Assembly: GCA_016098155.1 (NCBI GenBank)
Contig: JAAAJB010000079.1
Location: 21,130-85,129 of the forward strand
Length of the DNA: 64,000 bases
Reading direction: 5' to 3'
Source of the DNA: Actinomortierella ambigua
Taxonomy: Eukaryota > Mortierellomycota > Mortierellomycetes > Mortierellales > Mortierellaceae
This document shows, one piece after another, positions 33,956-46,654 of this stretch. The stretch's first letter is position 1. Each line of letters starts with the position of its first letter. A model generated the notes under the pieces. That model was not told where the DNA came from and made no database searches. It saw only the letters and a list, made by a program, of their open reading frames with translations. The position numbers and the translations under genes were made by a program.

Positions 33956-35250
33956 GGTGTGGCAAGGGACAGGTTTGAGTGTTGGTTCACACGATTTATT
34001 GATACTGGGGGGAGGAAGCGGGGAAAGAGGTTCGTGTGAGTTTTTTTTCCCTTAGCATGGTACATTTGAGCCATATGGCACATGAAACGACGTCACAGTC
34101 AATTGAATGCGTCGCTCAGGCTCAATACACGAACACTTCAGGACGGGATATCGTTAAGGAAGATGGTTTGGCTTGGTGCTTTCAGTACCGGGTTAACGGA
34201 AGATTGCTTCATGGCGTGTCTGCCAAAAGGGCTCCCAAATAAGCGGTAGTGTAACCTGTCGGCGAGTCGGCGACTAAGACAACCACAGGCTGTCGCGATG
34301 GCAAACGACCACTGTAACCTCAGGTTCTCCATTTCTGCAGTGCGAGATCACCTATGAGCGGTCATTGTCAACCACCAGGGAGACTACAACAGGATATGGG
34401 CAAACTTGAGCCATTTAGTTCCGACCATTGCACCTTGAGCCAAAAAAAAGTGGTCCACCACAATGTCATCACGAGGCTTTGCTCGTGGCGGGCGACATTG
34501 CTCGTCTGACGGTGCACGAGATCCAGGTATCTTCGTCGCAGACAGGTGTCGTCCAACGTACCTCGTCTTTGACGTGCTTTGGGTTCAGTGTGGCGGAACT
34601 CTTCAAAAGCGGATTTGCCCTCTCTCCCCCTACTTCCCTTGCAACATTATCAACCGTATGAGCTCCGAAACCTGTCGTCGTCGGTATCAGAGGCTGTGGT
34701 GCCGCCAGGGAGAGGCAGGGAGGGGTTGAACGTTATCTTCATGAGAAACCTTCATGAAACGGATGTGACGCACAGTTGTCATTTAGTGGAGTCAAGCGGT
34801 AGTTCATCATCCCTCTGTCGATCAGAGATCGGGGGGAAGGGGGGGGGCACGTCGGTGTTGGGTGTAGTCTGTCCAAGGAGGAGCCGGGTGAGTAGTAGCG
34901 GTACATCAAGTCCTCACAATATCGGCAGAATCGCCGAGTAACAGAAACCAGCAAGGAGGAAACCTTTGGAGGGAGCTGCGACTGGTAACCGGGTGTAGCA
35001 GGAAGCATGCTGTTTCATGCCAATATCTTGAACTACTTCCACATCTGCCCTCCATGCCATGTGCGTATGTACAACTGTATATTCAGACTAGGAGACAAAA
35101 AAAAATGGGGTGGTGAAAAACGGGGTGGGGGGGAGAGGTCTATCAGGCCAACATCTTGATCCTGCTACTACTTGTGGGTTGGCCTCTGAGAGGGGGTGTC
35201 TCGTCGATCGTCGTCGCGTCCTCCTTCTCAGGGTTAAACATGCAGGCTCA
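33956..35250. other. Upstream region of family copy C and unassigned sequence
   Basis: About 150 bases from 33956 match the promoters of copies A and B, including the CACACGATTTATTGATACTGG segment and the CRE-like site at 34089. From 34100 to 35250 no gene is recognised. Open frames exist on both strands, but none reads like a conserved protein. Confidence 0.5.
34089..34096 (-). promoter_or_regulatory. CRE-like site upstream of family copy C
   Basis: GACGTCAC lies 134 bases before the start codon of copy C, at the position of the perfect palindrome in copy B, although the surrounding bases have diverged. Confidence 0.4.
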
Positions 35251-36397
35251 CTAAAAGTGGGGGATTCTTGGCCGGAAGTCGACTCGGGCTTCCAGGCATG
35301 TTACAGTGTTATTAGCCTGGTCAAAGACTTCGACATGAGCAGTGAAGACAGCCTATGAAAGTGAAAAGAAAGATTTTAGACACAAGACATGGAAATTTTT
35401 GATCCCTCACACTCCCCTCCTTTCTTTGAAAGAAGAGATAAATAAACATGGCGCAAGGAAGCAAGAAAAAAAAACGTACAAAAGGGATTTCCTTGGGCAA
35501 CGTGACCTCATGCTTCAACTCCTGCTCGCCCTTTTCGAGAGGACATGGTTTGTTGATGTTGGCTGACTCGTCGCAAAAGTCGAGTGTTTTCTGGATGATC
35601 TTTATCACGCCGGACCTGGAAAACAGCAAAGTTTTGGTTGGTTAGTATGGTGTTGTGCAAGGATGTATAAAGCATCGTATATGAGGAAAAGTGAGGGGGG
35701 ATGTGTGTGGGGTGGGGGTAGGGGAGCTGCTGCGATAGACTCGAAGAGGAGTCCGCATGACGTATTGCGTCCCACAATAATTAGGCGGGCCTGGCACACA
35801 TGACCAGGTATTGGGCAACCTGTGGCGTGATGCAAGTGTCGGATATCCAACGGCCTTGATTCTCTCCCTGCCCACAGGAGGATAAAACACGGGCGGCGGT
35901 ATAGTGGGCGTGGACAAGTCCGTCCAGGGTCAGCAGCAAAGGTAAGAGAGCCAGCTCAAACAGCCATGCGGCAAACCCCTTTCTCCTCCTCACCTACCAC
36001 CACCTACCCTCCCTTTTTTTTCACTTTCCTGCCGTACCCCAACGAAAACAGTTGTCCATCAAATGGGGTAGAAGAGAAAAGGAAGTTCGACAAAAGGGGA
36101 AGGGGCAAGAGAGACAGACACATACTTGACAATGAGCTTAATGTAAGAACCCTTGTCGACTCTTTCCTTGAGGATGCCCTTGGCATCGATGGAGAGGACC
36201 TCGCCCCTCTTGGGTGGGTCAGGCGAGATTTTGATGTACAGGATCTCCAGGGTGTCGGTCTCGTTGTTGCCACAGATTTTGATAGGGCCAGTTTCGGGGG
36301 GATCGTTTTGGAGAGGGTTGGTGAGCTCTGGCAGCATGAATGCCTGGGTGGCAGTTGCGGCAAAGGCAAGGGCGAGGGCGGCCAGGGAAAGACGCAT
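35251..36397 (-). CDS. Secreted ML-domain lipid-binding protein (NPC2 / PG-PI transfer protein type)
   Basis: Three exons on the minus strand, 36126-36397, 35480-35615 and 35251-35352, give 169 aa; introns GTATGT/CAG and GTACGT/TAG keep frame. A signal peptide (MRLSLAALALAFAATATQA) precedes an ML domain. The domain has Cys in IKICGN, the PPKRGEVLSIDAKG strand, IKLIVK/SGVIKIIQK, DFCDESANINKPCPLEKG, the ELKHEVTLPKEIPF segment and VTCLEARVDF, with the Cys residues spaced as in PG/PI transfer proteins. Such proteins bind sterols or phosphatidylglycerol/phosphatidylinositol in the lumen of the vacuole or secretory pathway and move them between membranes. It is divergently placed to the Cyc8-like gene, with 1.3 kb between start codons. 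Intron 1 is 510 bp. Confidence 0.9.
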
Positions 36398-37172
36398 GGT
36401 GATGGGAGTGCTGAGGTGGTTGTAGTAATGGAATTGATGTTTGAGGGAATGATAATTGTGTCAAGTGTTCAGTTTGAGGACCAAATGTATTTGTGACATA
36501 ATCCTTGTATACCAGCTTCAAAGCCCCTCAAGCGAGATCCTTTTTTGGGGTGAATGAAATGGATAAGCTGTGTGAGTGAGTGAGTGAGTGAGTGAGTGGG
36601 TGAGTGGGTGAGAGGCAGTATCGTCGGCAACAACAAGTGCAGCAACCACCACCATACCACACAACAGAATGACCAGCACATCGTCCAGCGGGATACCATG
36701 GTGATGGATGTATCCATGATAGGGCTCTCCCAACACCAGTGGGGTGAGGTCCCCTTCTTCCCTGCAGCATGTAGGCAGGGAAGAAGGAGGAGGGGAAGGG
36801 CTGCTTGCTCTACACAAACAACAATGGATGCCTCCCACGTTGCTGCTGGGAGCTACTGCTGGGAGAGAGGGGGGACGGATGGGGATTGGGAGGAAGGGGA
36901 GGAAAGGGAGGAAAGGGAGGGAAGGGAAGGGAAGGGGAAAGGAGGGGATGGGGATGGGGGGAGGGGGTGTGTGCGCGCACATGGAGCGGAGTAGTAGGTT
37001 CACACTTTGACGCAACCCGCAAACAATATTCTTCTATGGGCGTTCAGTTGAGGGAGGGGCCACCAACACCATCAATCATCTCGAAGTGAATTGCTGCTCA
37101 TCGTCTCTTCTTTTCTCTTCTCTCTCTTCTCTCTCTCTCTCTCTCCACTCCCCTACTCCCTTCCTTCCTCTC

Positions 37173-37224
<52 letters not shown>

Positions 37225-37709
37225 ACGCTCTCTTTCACTCTCTCCCTCTCCGTCTCTCTCTCTCTTTCTCTACACAGCCTCTGCTACCTTGGACACCCCC
37301 CGTCGATCCTACGACCCTCCTTCCCTCCACTTTTTCGGCCTCAACCTGGAGTACGTTTTCGTTCGTTGTGTTCGTGTTCCGTGGCGTACACTCTTTTGTT
37401 ATCCTGTCAACACGATCTGTTGCTCTTTCAAGCCTCATCGCCCCCCCCCCGGTTGCTCAGTCCCGCCCTAGTGCCTCGGATTGTATCGTGCTCATCGCCC
37501 CCCCCACTTCTTCATCTGAAAAATTGACCGTCCATTTCATCTTCCATTCCTTTCCTTTGATCGATTCAAGCTTCTTCACTTTGCCCATTCCTCACCCTAA
37601 TCGGTTCGCTCCATTTCACATTGGATCTTTTACCAAACAATTCGTGTTTTTCAGCTACATCCACTGCAAGGAATAGCCATCACAGTACGAGTGTAATCAC
37701 CAAACCGCC
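36398..37709. promoter_or_regulatory. Divergent promoter region with simple repeats
   Basis: This region separates the minus-strand ML gene and the plus-strand Cyc8-like gene. It contains a GAGT tetranucleotide repeat at about 36573-36612, a GGGA-rich tract at 36860-36970 and CT repeats at 37100-37272. The part after 37270 is CT-rich and probably the Cyc8 5' leader. No gene is seen. Confidence 0.6.
37100..37272. repeat. CT-rich microsatellite tract
   Basis: Long CT dinucleotide runs with few interruptions lie about 440 bases before the Cyc8 start codon. CT-rich stretches of this kind are common in fungal promoters and 5' leaders. Confidence 0.85.
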
Positions 37710-40700
37710 ATGGCTGCTAATGGTCCCCCACCTCCAGTCCAAGGCCCTCCCCCTCCCGGCCCGCCTGTCCCACAGGGCCCTCCGGGTCCTCCTGGTCCTC
37801 CCGGCCCTCCTGGGCCATCAGGCCCTCCTGGCCCTCCAGGCCAGGCCCCACCACCGCCACCGCAAACTGCTCCCAACTCGGTCATCCAACGTCTCGACTC
37901 TATTGACGAGCAGGTCTGGCTACAGCTCGGATCGCTGGCCGAGTCGATGGGAGAGTTTGACCGTGCCATGGCTGCGTACGAGTCTGCGCTTCGCCACAAC
38001 TATCACTCAGTCAATGCACTCACCTTAATTGCTGAGCTCTATCGCTCACGCGAAAACTTCTCCAAGGTATGTATGGAGGAAGAGTTCGTCGTACCACGCC
38101 CCTTGTAATCTTTGCCCTCCCCTGATCTAAAAAAGCTTCCCTGCCCCATGTTTTTTTTGGCAATGCAGTAACATCATGTCATTCATGCTAACGTTTTGTT
38201 TATCGTATTCCTTCTGGGTTGCTCATAGGCTGCTGAATACTTCCAGCGCATCTTATCCATTGACAATACCAATGGCGAGGTTTGGGGATCGCTTGGCCAT
38301 TGTTATCTAATGATGGAGGAGCTGCAAAAGGCCTACAACGCCTACCAAAATGCCCTTCACCATCTCCCCAACCCCAAGGTCAGTGCTGATGCATCATTCT
38401 TTCCAGATGCAAGAATGATCTATGCCCTTGTTTTGTTTTTCTTTTCCTTTGCACAGTTCTTACGATACCAACCATACTTTTAAACCCGAAAATCCACTCT
38501 ATAGGACTCAAAGTTGTGGTATGGCATTGGAATCCTCTATGATCGTTATGGTTCGGTCGAGCATGCAGAGGAGGCGTTCTCAGCAGTGATGCGTATGGAT
38601 CCAAAATACGAGAAGGCGAATGAAATTTATTTCCGCCTAGGCATCATTTACAAACAGCAACAAAAGTACACGCAGAGTCTGGAGGTAAATAATTATAGAC
38701 TTATCAATGGTGTTTTTATATCAATCCTGATCAATGCCACATTTAACCCTGAACGTCTGATCAATTCGTTTCTGTGATTAGTGCTTCCGATATATTCTCC
38801 ACAACCCACCTCGCCCGCTGACCGAGGTTGACATTTGGTTTCAGATTGGACACGTCTATGAGCAACAGAAGGAGGCATGTACCCCATGACGGACATCAAC
38901 TTTCCAAAATGGCGACTGGTCGTTTCTCCTTAACAAGGACGATTAAGGCAAAGACCAATGAAAAAGAAAAGACGTCTAACCAGACCATTGCTCTTCTGCC
39001 AAATAGTATGCTGCCGCAAAGGACGCGTATGAACGAGTACTGGCAGAGAATCCTAACCATGCCAAGGTCTTGCAGCAGCTTGGATGGCTGTACCATCAGC
39101 AGAGTGCCCCTTTCATGGACCAGGACCAGGCCATCAAGTACCTGACGCGTTCCATTGAAAATGACAACACGGATGCGCAGTCATGGTACCTGATGGGGCG
39201 ATGCTATATGGCGCAACAAAAGTTCAACAAGGCGTACGAGGCGTACCAGCAGGCTGTGTACCGTGATAGCCACAACCCGACCTTTTGGTGCTCTATTGGC
39301 GTGCTTTACTTTCAAATCAACCAGTACAGGGATGCATTGGATGCTTACAGCAAGGCGATTCGCATCAATCCCAACATGAGTGAAGTCTGGTATGACCTCG
39401 GCACCCTGTACGAGTCCTGCAATAACCAGATCAGCGACGCTATCGATGCCTATCAACGGGCTTCGGATCTTGATCCCGACAACCCTCATATCAAAACCCG
39501 CCTTGCCTTCCTGCGTGCCAACAATGGTGCTCAAACGGTTGCTCCTCCACCAGAGGATGTTAACCCCAACGCCTATCCCCAACACGGCGGCATGCACGGT
39601 CAGCGTCCCTTTGGACAGGTAACACAGTTGCTTTTCTTTCTCTCTTCCTCTCCCCCTCTGCAGCTTTTTCATACAAGCACCTTCATCGTTCTAATGCTGG
39701 TGTTCCTGTTCATGCAAAACGCCCTTTTTTTCCCTTCTACTTTTCTTTGTCAATCTTTTGTCTCAAACGCAGAGGAACACTGTGGCTCCTCAAGGGCCTC
39801 CCACCGGCATGCAGGGATATGCAGGCCGCTCACAGGGACCTCCTGCATTGGTATGTTTTTTACTCGGTAACACTCAACTTTTTTTTCTTAAGCCAAACGC
39901 TGCTGTATGATCCACGGTTGGGACTAATATTCCTTCAATCTACTCTGTTTTATATTGATTTACTCATCAGAATGCACCTCTTAGTGGCGAGCATGGACAA
40001 CCTGGACGGGACCTCCCACTTCCAGGCGCTAATGGAAGCGGTAATATGAACGGAGGCGGGGCCCCTGTCGATGGACGTCCGATGGGTGGATCGCCTGGAC
40101 CTTTCATGAATGAAGAACGGCCCCTGGTACCTGGACTAAACGGCCACCGCCCTCCGACGCCGTCCAATCACTTGGGTCCAATGATGACGAATGATCGTGG
40201 ACAAATACCACCACCACCAACCTCGGGCCCAGGGCAACATCCTGGTCGTCCCGCACCACGCGGACGTGGTCATTCACCTGGACCTGATGCCCAGTTCCAG
40301 CAGCGTGCGCACTCTCCTAGTGTTGGACCTCCTAATCGTCACCCTGGTCAAGAAGGAGGCCACTACGGTGTCCCACCACCGCCTCACTATGGACAACATG
40401 GACCACCACCCCCTCATATGATGCACGAGGGCCAAGGCTATGAGCGACATCCGGATGAGGCACGCATGAAGCAACAGGATCAACAACAGCAGCATATGGC
40501 GTACCAGCATCATCAGCGACACCGTTCTGGCGACATGCGTCCAGGAATGATGGAGGAGGACCCTATGGGCTTAAAACCAGGCCAACACCAGGGCGAGCAT
40601 CTTCTGCAACAGCAGCAACAGCAACAGCAACAACGACCCTACCACCCATCGTCGTACCCGCCACCACCACCCCACGACCCGAGTCGTCGCCCACCTTCGC

Positions 40701-41875
40701 CACCACGGGACGATCGTCGTATGCCTCCTGGTGGTCACCCTGGTGGTCACTATGGGCCAGATGGCCGTTGGATTCCATCGCCTGGCCCTGGTGGCCCTGG
40801 TGGCCCTGTTCCTGCCGGGCCTGGCCAGGATCATGGACGGCACCCTTCGGATGATCGACGGATGGCGCCCGGTGGACCTGGTGGACCACGGAGACTGTCG
40901 GGCGAGGGACCCCATCCACCCTACCCGCCTCATCATCACCAACCACCACCACCCCACCCATCGCAGCAACCGCCCCCTCATCTTTCCCAGCATCACTCGG
41001 GTGTAGGAGGGCCGGATGTGGGTCGACATGAGCGACTTTCGCCAGGACGAGATGCAGGCATGGGAGGAGGCGATGTTACAATGGGCGATACTCGTGGCGG
41101 AGGGGGTGGTGAGTTGATGGAAGGCGAAGCTGGAGGTCCTGCCCGTCCAGGATGGCATAGCGGTCCAGGTCGGGACCATGGTCCCCCTGGCAGCGGGGGC
41201 AGTGGTGGAGCGGCACCTGATGATGATCAGGACGAGATTGCAGCTTCCTTGGTCTCACTTAGTGGGAAGGGTCCTGCCTCGTCTTCGGGCCAACTACCAC
41301 CACCACCACAGCAACAGCATCCGCTTCATCAACAGCCATCACAGCACTCTGGGCGAGCCGGTGTTAAGCGCTCAGGCGATGAGGATTACGATATGGAAGA
41401 TGCAGCTGGAAGAGGCGGAGAGGCGACGGAGGAGACGACAGTTGCACCTTCTTCGGCCTCATTTGGTCGTGAGGAGTCGATGCGAAGTCGCCCTAACTCG
41501 CCTGGCCTTATGGACAGGAGCGCCAGAGGTAGCCCTGCACCAGTACCGCAAGAATCTGGAGCCGGCGTTGCAGCCGAGTCTGGCGGTTCTTCTGCCACTA
41601 CTGCTGGTGGTAGTGTTGGAAGTGTAGGGGGAGGGCCAGAGGTGGATAGAAAGGAAGGAGGAGGAGGAGGCAGTAACACTTCGGGATTACTGCCTTCGTC
41701 TGGATCGACTCTGCAGCAGCAGGATGACACGGAGATGGAGGAAGGCGAGGTACCTGACGATGAAGAAGGGGCAGATGAGGTCATGAGCTCTGGCGCAGCT
41801 GCTGCGTCGTCCAAGGATAGTCATGCTGCGTCTTTGAATGCCGATGATGACAAGGGTGAGGAGAAGAAAGATTAG
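37710..41875 (+). CDS. General transcriptional corepressor, Cyc8/Ssn6-like TPR protein
   Basis: Seven exons (37710-38066, 38229-38378, 38505-38684, 38782-38874, 39007-39618, 39773-39850, 39971-41875) give 1124 aa. With Tup1-type partners, Cyc8 is recruited by DNA-binding repressors and shuts off genes by recruiting deacetylases and blocking Mediator. The N-terminus has a collagen-like GPPGPPGPPG run. TPR repeats run from about 60 to 420, with typical units such as VWLQLGSLAESMGEFDRAM, VWGSLGHCYLMMEELQKA, WYLMGRCYMAQQKFNKAYE and FWCSIGVLYFQINQYRDA. The C-terminal 650 residues are Pro/Gly/His/Gln-rich and then acidic (EMEEGEVPDDEEGAD). Intron 4 has a GC donor (GAG/GCATGT) needed to keep frame into YAAAKDAYERVL. 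Confidence 0.93.
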
Positions 41876-43451
41876 ATATGAAGAAACATCTTCCGCCTCC
41901 TTCTCTCCCTTACCCCCCGTCCCAAAAAAAAAGAGTTTTCGTGTCTATAAAACATGTGCTGTAACGAACATACACATAATCGCGGTCGAATACGCGCTCA
42001 TAACCCCATCAAATTGCTTATTGTTTGCTCCATCGGCACCCGTCTTGGAACTCTAAAGAAAGACGGAACACTGGAGGAGATATGACAGGGGGTAGAGCAG
42101 CGCGTCTGACACTGTTGGTGGAGAAGAGGAAGGAGGTGGGGTTCGTTTTGGCATACTCGCCAATAGCAAGTGCATATATGTGATGTTGACTGAAACAGAA
42201 CCAATCATTGACAACCTTTATCACTGCGGCACCCCTGGCTTTTTTGTCCTTTGAATGACGACAAAGGGCAGAGGCTATGCATGAATCACGATAGGGTACT
42301 TTGGCAGGCTTCAATAGGCAACCACACACTTGACAGGAATGTTTTCTCTTAACAACGCAAGCAGGCATGACATGCAGGCATGACAAACAAACAAACTACA
42401 AAGCATAACATGCATTGGTCATCGAGACGGTCGGAGAAAGCATCATGACCGCGACAGCGGCATCGAGTATATAGACTGCATAAACTTCCAGCTGCAGTTG
42501 CTCATCGATCCACTCGATTGGAAACTTTAGGAATGGAGTGTGCTTCGTTTGGAAGGGGGAAGAGGAGGAAGAGGGTGGCGCTTCTACAGCATAGCATTTC
42601 GGGGAGGTGAAAGTCAGAGGTGGTAGAGGGGGGGAGGTACATGACATTCATCGGTGTCGGAGAATCAGTGCCTCAATGATCGATCATAGAGTTACAGATA
42701 CCATTCATGTGCCTTTTTGCTTGCAAATGCAGGTGAAAAGGTCCGAGACACATGACCAACGGTTACCCTACATGAGTGTGTTTTGCAGCACCTTTGCTTT
42801 TTGTTTCCCCCTTTCGCGACTGAGAATTCAAACATGCTGCTCCGTTGTGCCCCTGATTCGAGCCCTTCTCCCCCATTTTTGTTGCTTGAAATCGGGGTGG
42901 TCCGTGTCTCGACCCTATTTTCTTCCTCTTCTTCCTCGTGCGTTGCATGATCGTTCGACATGTGCCAGGTATCAACATACCTTGCCTCTAGCGCGTCGTA
43001 TTCCAAGTGGCGTCAACCAACACCGACTCCGTATTTGTCAGGGTCAAAGGTTCATTTGATGGCTCTCAGACAAACAAACCGTTGGGTTTTTGGTTGAGAG
43101 CAGAGACCCAACAAAGAGTTTGAGCGATGTGCTCTCATTGCCTTTTGTTGTCATACCCCCCTCTTTTTTTTTATACATGTACTTGATTTCTTCTTTCGCT
43201 CGCACCCTCCAACTCACCCTGTAGCTTCGGTGCCTTTCCTTTTCGTTTGGCATTGCATCTGTCTACGAATCCATATCCTTTTTCTACGACTTTATTGGTT
43301 CGTCGAAGGCCATTGAGGAGAAGATTCACTTGTCAATACATGAGAGTTAGAAACACCTTGAGATGCTGTTTTACTTGCGCAAAGACAAAGTATGTTTTCA
43401 TACATATCACGGGCACGCATTGCAACAATAGTACGTACTTGATATTCTTCA

Positions 43452-43489
<38 letters not shown>

Positions 43490-46400
43490 CGACAGAGGGG
43501 AGAGGATGGCTGCGTCAGTTTCGTCTACTACGACTGCGTAGAACGAACCAAGGGGGAGAGGAGAGGTGGGATGGTTGGTGAGAGCAACAGCCATTCAGTC
43601 ACCCTCCCCCCCCCTCCATGTATGTAGTTGGACGCAATTTGCCAGCGGCTATATATATTCATTATTGGGGAACGTGAAAGGCCCTTTATTCGAAACGAAT
43701 GACAGCGATAACAATAGGTGAGCCGCACACTTTCTCGCTCTCTTTTTGGGTCTCTCCCTCTCATTCACTCACTCATTCTTCTTTTTCCTCTTCTTCTTCA
43801 TTGAATCCTTCCCTCTCTCCTTCCCCATCGACCATTTCCCTCATTTCCACCCATTGCAAATCCTGGCAATGGAGTACCATTGAACGCTTTAACGACCTTT
43901 CCTCTTTCCCTTTTATACTTTTTTTTTCTCCCATTTGTTACGACCCCCCACGCTTCCCAGCATTCTTCCCGTCTTACCGGAATAACGACCTTGCACTTTG
44001 TTACGATCCCCCCCATCCAATTGAATTGTCACGACCCTTTCCAGCCCTGCACCGGATAACCTTCTCGCATTCTTCCCGAGCACACTCACCCACTGCAACA
44101 CGCTACCATCCTACTGCACACTCATTCATTCGCCTACTGAATACACTTTCCACCACCACGCTACACACAGACACAAACACGCACATACATTCACCACAAC
44201 AAAAAAAAAAAAAAAAGGAATACATCCCATACCGTTCCCATTCCCGTCCATTCGCACCTCCCAGCATCGACCCGATCGCCCTTGTCCCTTCCCGTCGCTT
44301 CCTTACCTCACCCTACGCAGCAACCTTGTACCTCTTACTAGCATCCACACCCCTCATACCCTCTCCTTCCCCTTCCCCTTGTCCCCCCCTGTCCCCTTTC
44401 TCCACAGAAAACGCAACATCTCAGCAACACTCAAGGTATTCTTCCCGTAACCCCTGTCACGTCTATTCTATTCTATCCTTCCCTTCAAAGCAACAACTAC
44501 AAATCAAAGGTAAGAACCCTCAAAGGCACCTGACCTTCGGCCCACCGCTGAACGAATGAATGAATGAATGGAAAGGGAATGAGGAAGCAAACGCGGAATG
44601 AGCCCTGTTGTTGGGTATGTTTTTTTTTCTTTCTGTTTTATTTGGCGACTACTTTCGCTGAGTCACACCACCCAGTCCATTGTACCATGTACTGTAGATA
44701 CCCCCATCTGGGACGGATTGCTGGAACAACGTGAGGGTGTTGTTTCCAGTGTCTTGTTTGTCTGGTGACCTAATGGGTTGGGAAGAGTAGACTAGACGAG
44801 CAACCTTGCATGTACGTTGGAAAACAAAAAGGCTACCGAGATGTGTAGAAGAATAGAAGAAGCAAACCAAGCAATGGGCCACTCCACGTGGGTCATGCGG
44901 GGTTTTCTCCTTCTGTGGATGATGTACATACTGTACCTCTCTGCAATGCACCTCCCACCTGCCGCTGGTCGGTTGCTGTTGGGTAGGAAGGCTGGGATGG
45001 ATGTGTGGATGGATGTGTGTGTGTGTGTGTGTATGTGTACAATAGGCTGGATCAAATCACCCTCTCTCTTAGTCTACACCCTTTCAACCTTCCTCCTCCT
45101 CTTCCATCCTCCAATGGCCAATGGCCCAATTCTCCGCTCTATGGTTTTCTACCACTCCAAAAAAGTGCATATTGCTCGGCATTGTGTGTTTGTTATGTAT
45201 GTGACAAAGTGTTTGTACCTGAGCATTGTTTCCTCGACTCTCACTCTCTTTGTCTCTCTCTCACTCACACAAAGAGTGTGGTGGTGATTGTGTGTGTGTA
45301 TGTGCGTAAGAGACATTTTAGAGAGAGAGGACAGCCCAGGGGTGTTCAAGCAGACTTGCTGGCAACAATGATAGGCTGAAGACAGGGGGAGAGAGTGCGA
45401 GAAAAACAGTGCGCAAAAGACAGAGATAGACGGAGGCTGAACTTCACCCCCCCCCCACCCACCTCACCCCCTCATGGATACAATGGACCATGTATGTTTG
45501 CATGGGCACACCATGGGGCGGAACACTCTCTTCCCATTCGCCCGCATCCATCGCCAATACCCCTCTCCTTCCCCCTCCCCTCTCATTCCAAACAATCATT
45601 AGATTCAGTCTCGCCATTCTCCTTGTTTCCTCTTCTTCACCGACATCCTATATAATCCCTTTCCTTCCACCTTTCTACCCTCTTCGCCCAGTTGGTCAAC
45701 ACCCTTCGCCCCACTTCCCTTGGCGCACCTTCACTGGTTGCACTCTCCTTCTCTTCATCCTATTCACTCACCCCCCCTCATGCGCATCGTTTCTCCCTCC
45801 CGTGTCGTCCCTCTCTCGCTCTCTCTCTCTATTTCTCTCTCTCTCTCTCTCTCTCTCATTCTCTCTCTCTCTCTCTTTCCATCTGTGCCCTACTTCAACC
45901 TTCCTTTCTCACCCTCTTCGCCAATTGCCCCATCTTGACGCCTTTATCTCTCCCTAAAACGCCTTTTTTCTTTATTTTCCTATTTTCCTATTCCCTTGTT
46001 GCTTCTTGTTTACATATCTTTTTTGTTGGATTGCGCTTTGCAAGAAAGCCGGAAGTGTTAGAGCTATCGTTGCATGCGAAGAAACACGTACTTGATTGTA
46101 CCTGTCTACCCGTGTCTAATCGTGTGCTGCGTGCCTCTGAAACGTAAGACAATAATGCGTTTAGTCAAAGACAGGACAGACTGGGAAGATCGGCATCTCG
46201 GTTATGGCAGCCTTGTTTCTTCCCTTTTCCCATGCATTCAGTGAAAAAACAGAGAGTTGGCAAACGTTGTGTCTCTTAGTGCACGCCATGTGTTCTTCAG
46301 CACTGGGAAACATTGAACACGATAGGGAAAACAGGGCGTGGGAGGACAGTTTGCGTCTGGTGTTCTTTACTTTCCCAAAGGCGAAACAGCGATTGTTCCT

Positions 46401-46654
46401 TGCGGAGGGCTTGAGTATATAATCATTTTGCCAAGTTGTGTTCCTAACCACGTCTTTTTTTTTTTTTTTTTTTTCCTTTGTCAAACTTTCTCTCGTCGCA
46501 CAATCTATTTTTTTTTTGTCACTCACACCCATCTCCACACCTTCCCAGACCTGTTCCTTCGTCCCTTTTTTTTATTTCTACACCGACATCGTTCTTTTTT
46601 CTTCTTTATCTGACGCGACCATTGTTTCCAGTCTAGGATTGTACCATATCTCCG
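41876..46654. other. 4.8-kb region without a recognisable protein gene
   Basis: Open frames here are of low complexity or are shadows of CT, CA and GT repeats. The largest is 43699-44559 on the plus strand, dominated by Ser, Pro, Thr and His from CT/CA-rich DNA. CT microsatellites lie at 43453-43487 and about 45820-45880, and a GT run is at 45013-45040. The region may hold the long promoter and untranslated leader of the CEP120-like gene, a non-coding RNA, or a gene whose exons are too short to see. Confidence 0.5.
43453..43487. repeat. CT dinucleotide microsatellite
   Basis: About 17 CT units occur in the gene-poor region. Confidence 0.9.

Noticed and set aside
25400..35200. Transposon as an explanation of the repeated genes in the accessory block
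   Set aside because: No transposase, integrase or reverse-transcriptase motif and no terminal inverted or long terminal repeats were found around the units.
42018..42386. Minus-strand frame with Cys pairs (CQVCGCLL)
   Set aside because: Only one Cys cluster, no conserved zinc-finger spacing and no introns or promoter; it also overlaps the 3' flank of the Cyc8-like gene.
43699..44559. 286-codon plus-strand open frame
   Set aside because: The composition (Ser, Pro, Thr, His) follows CT/CA-rich DNA; there are no domain features and no evident start context or introns.
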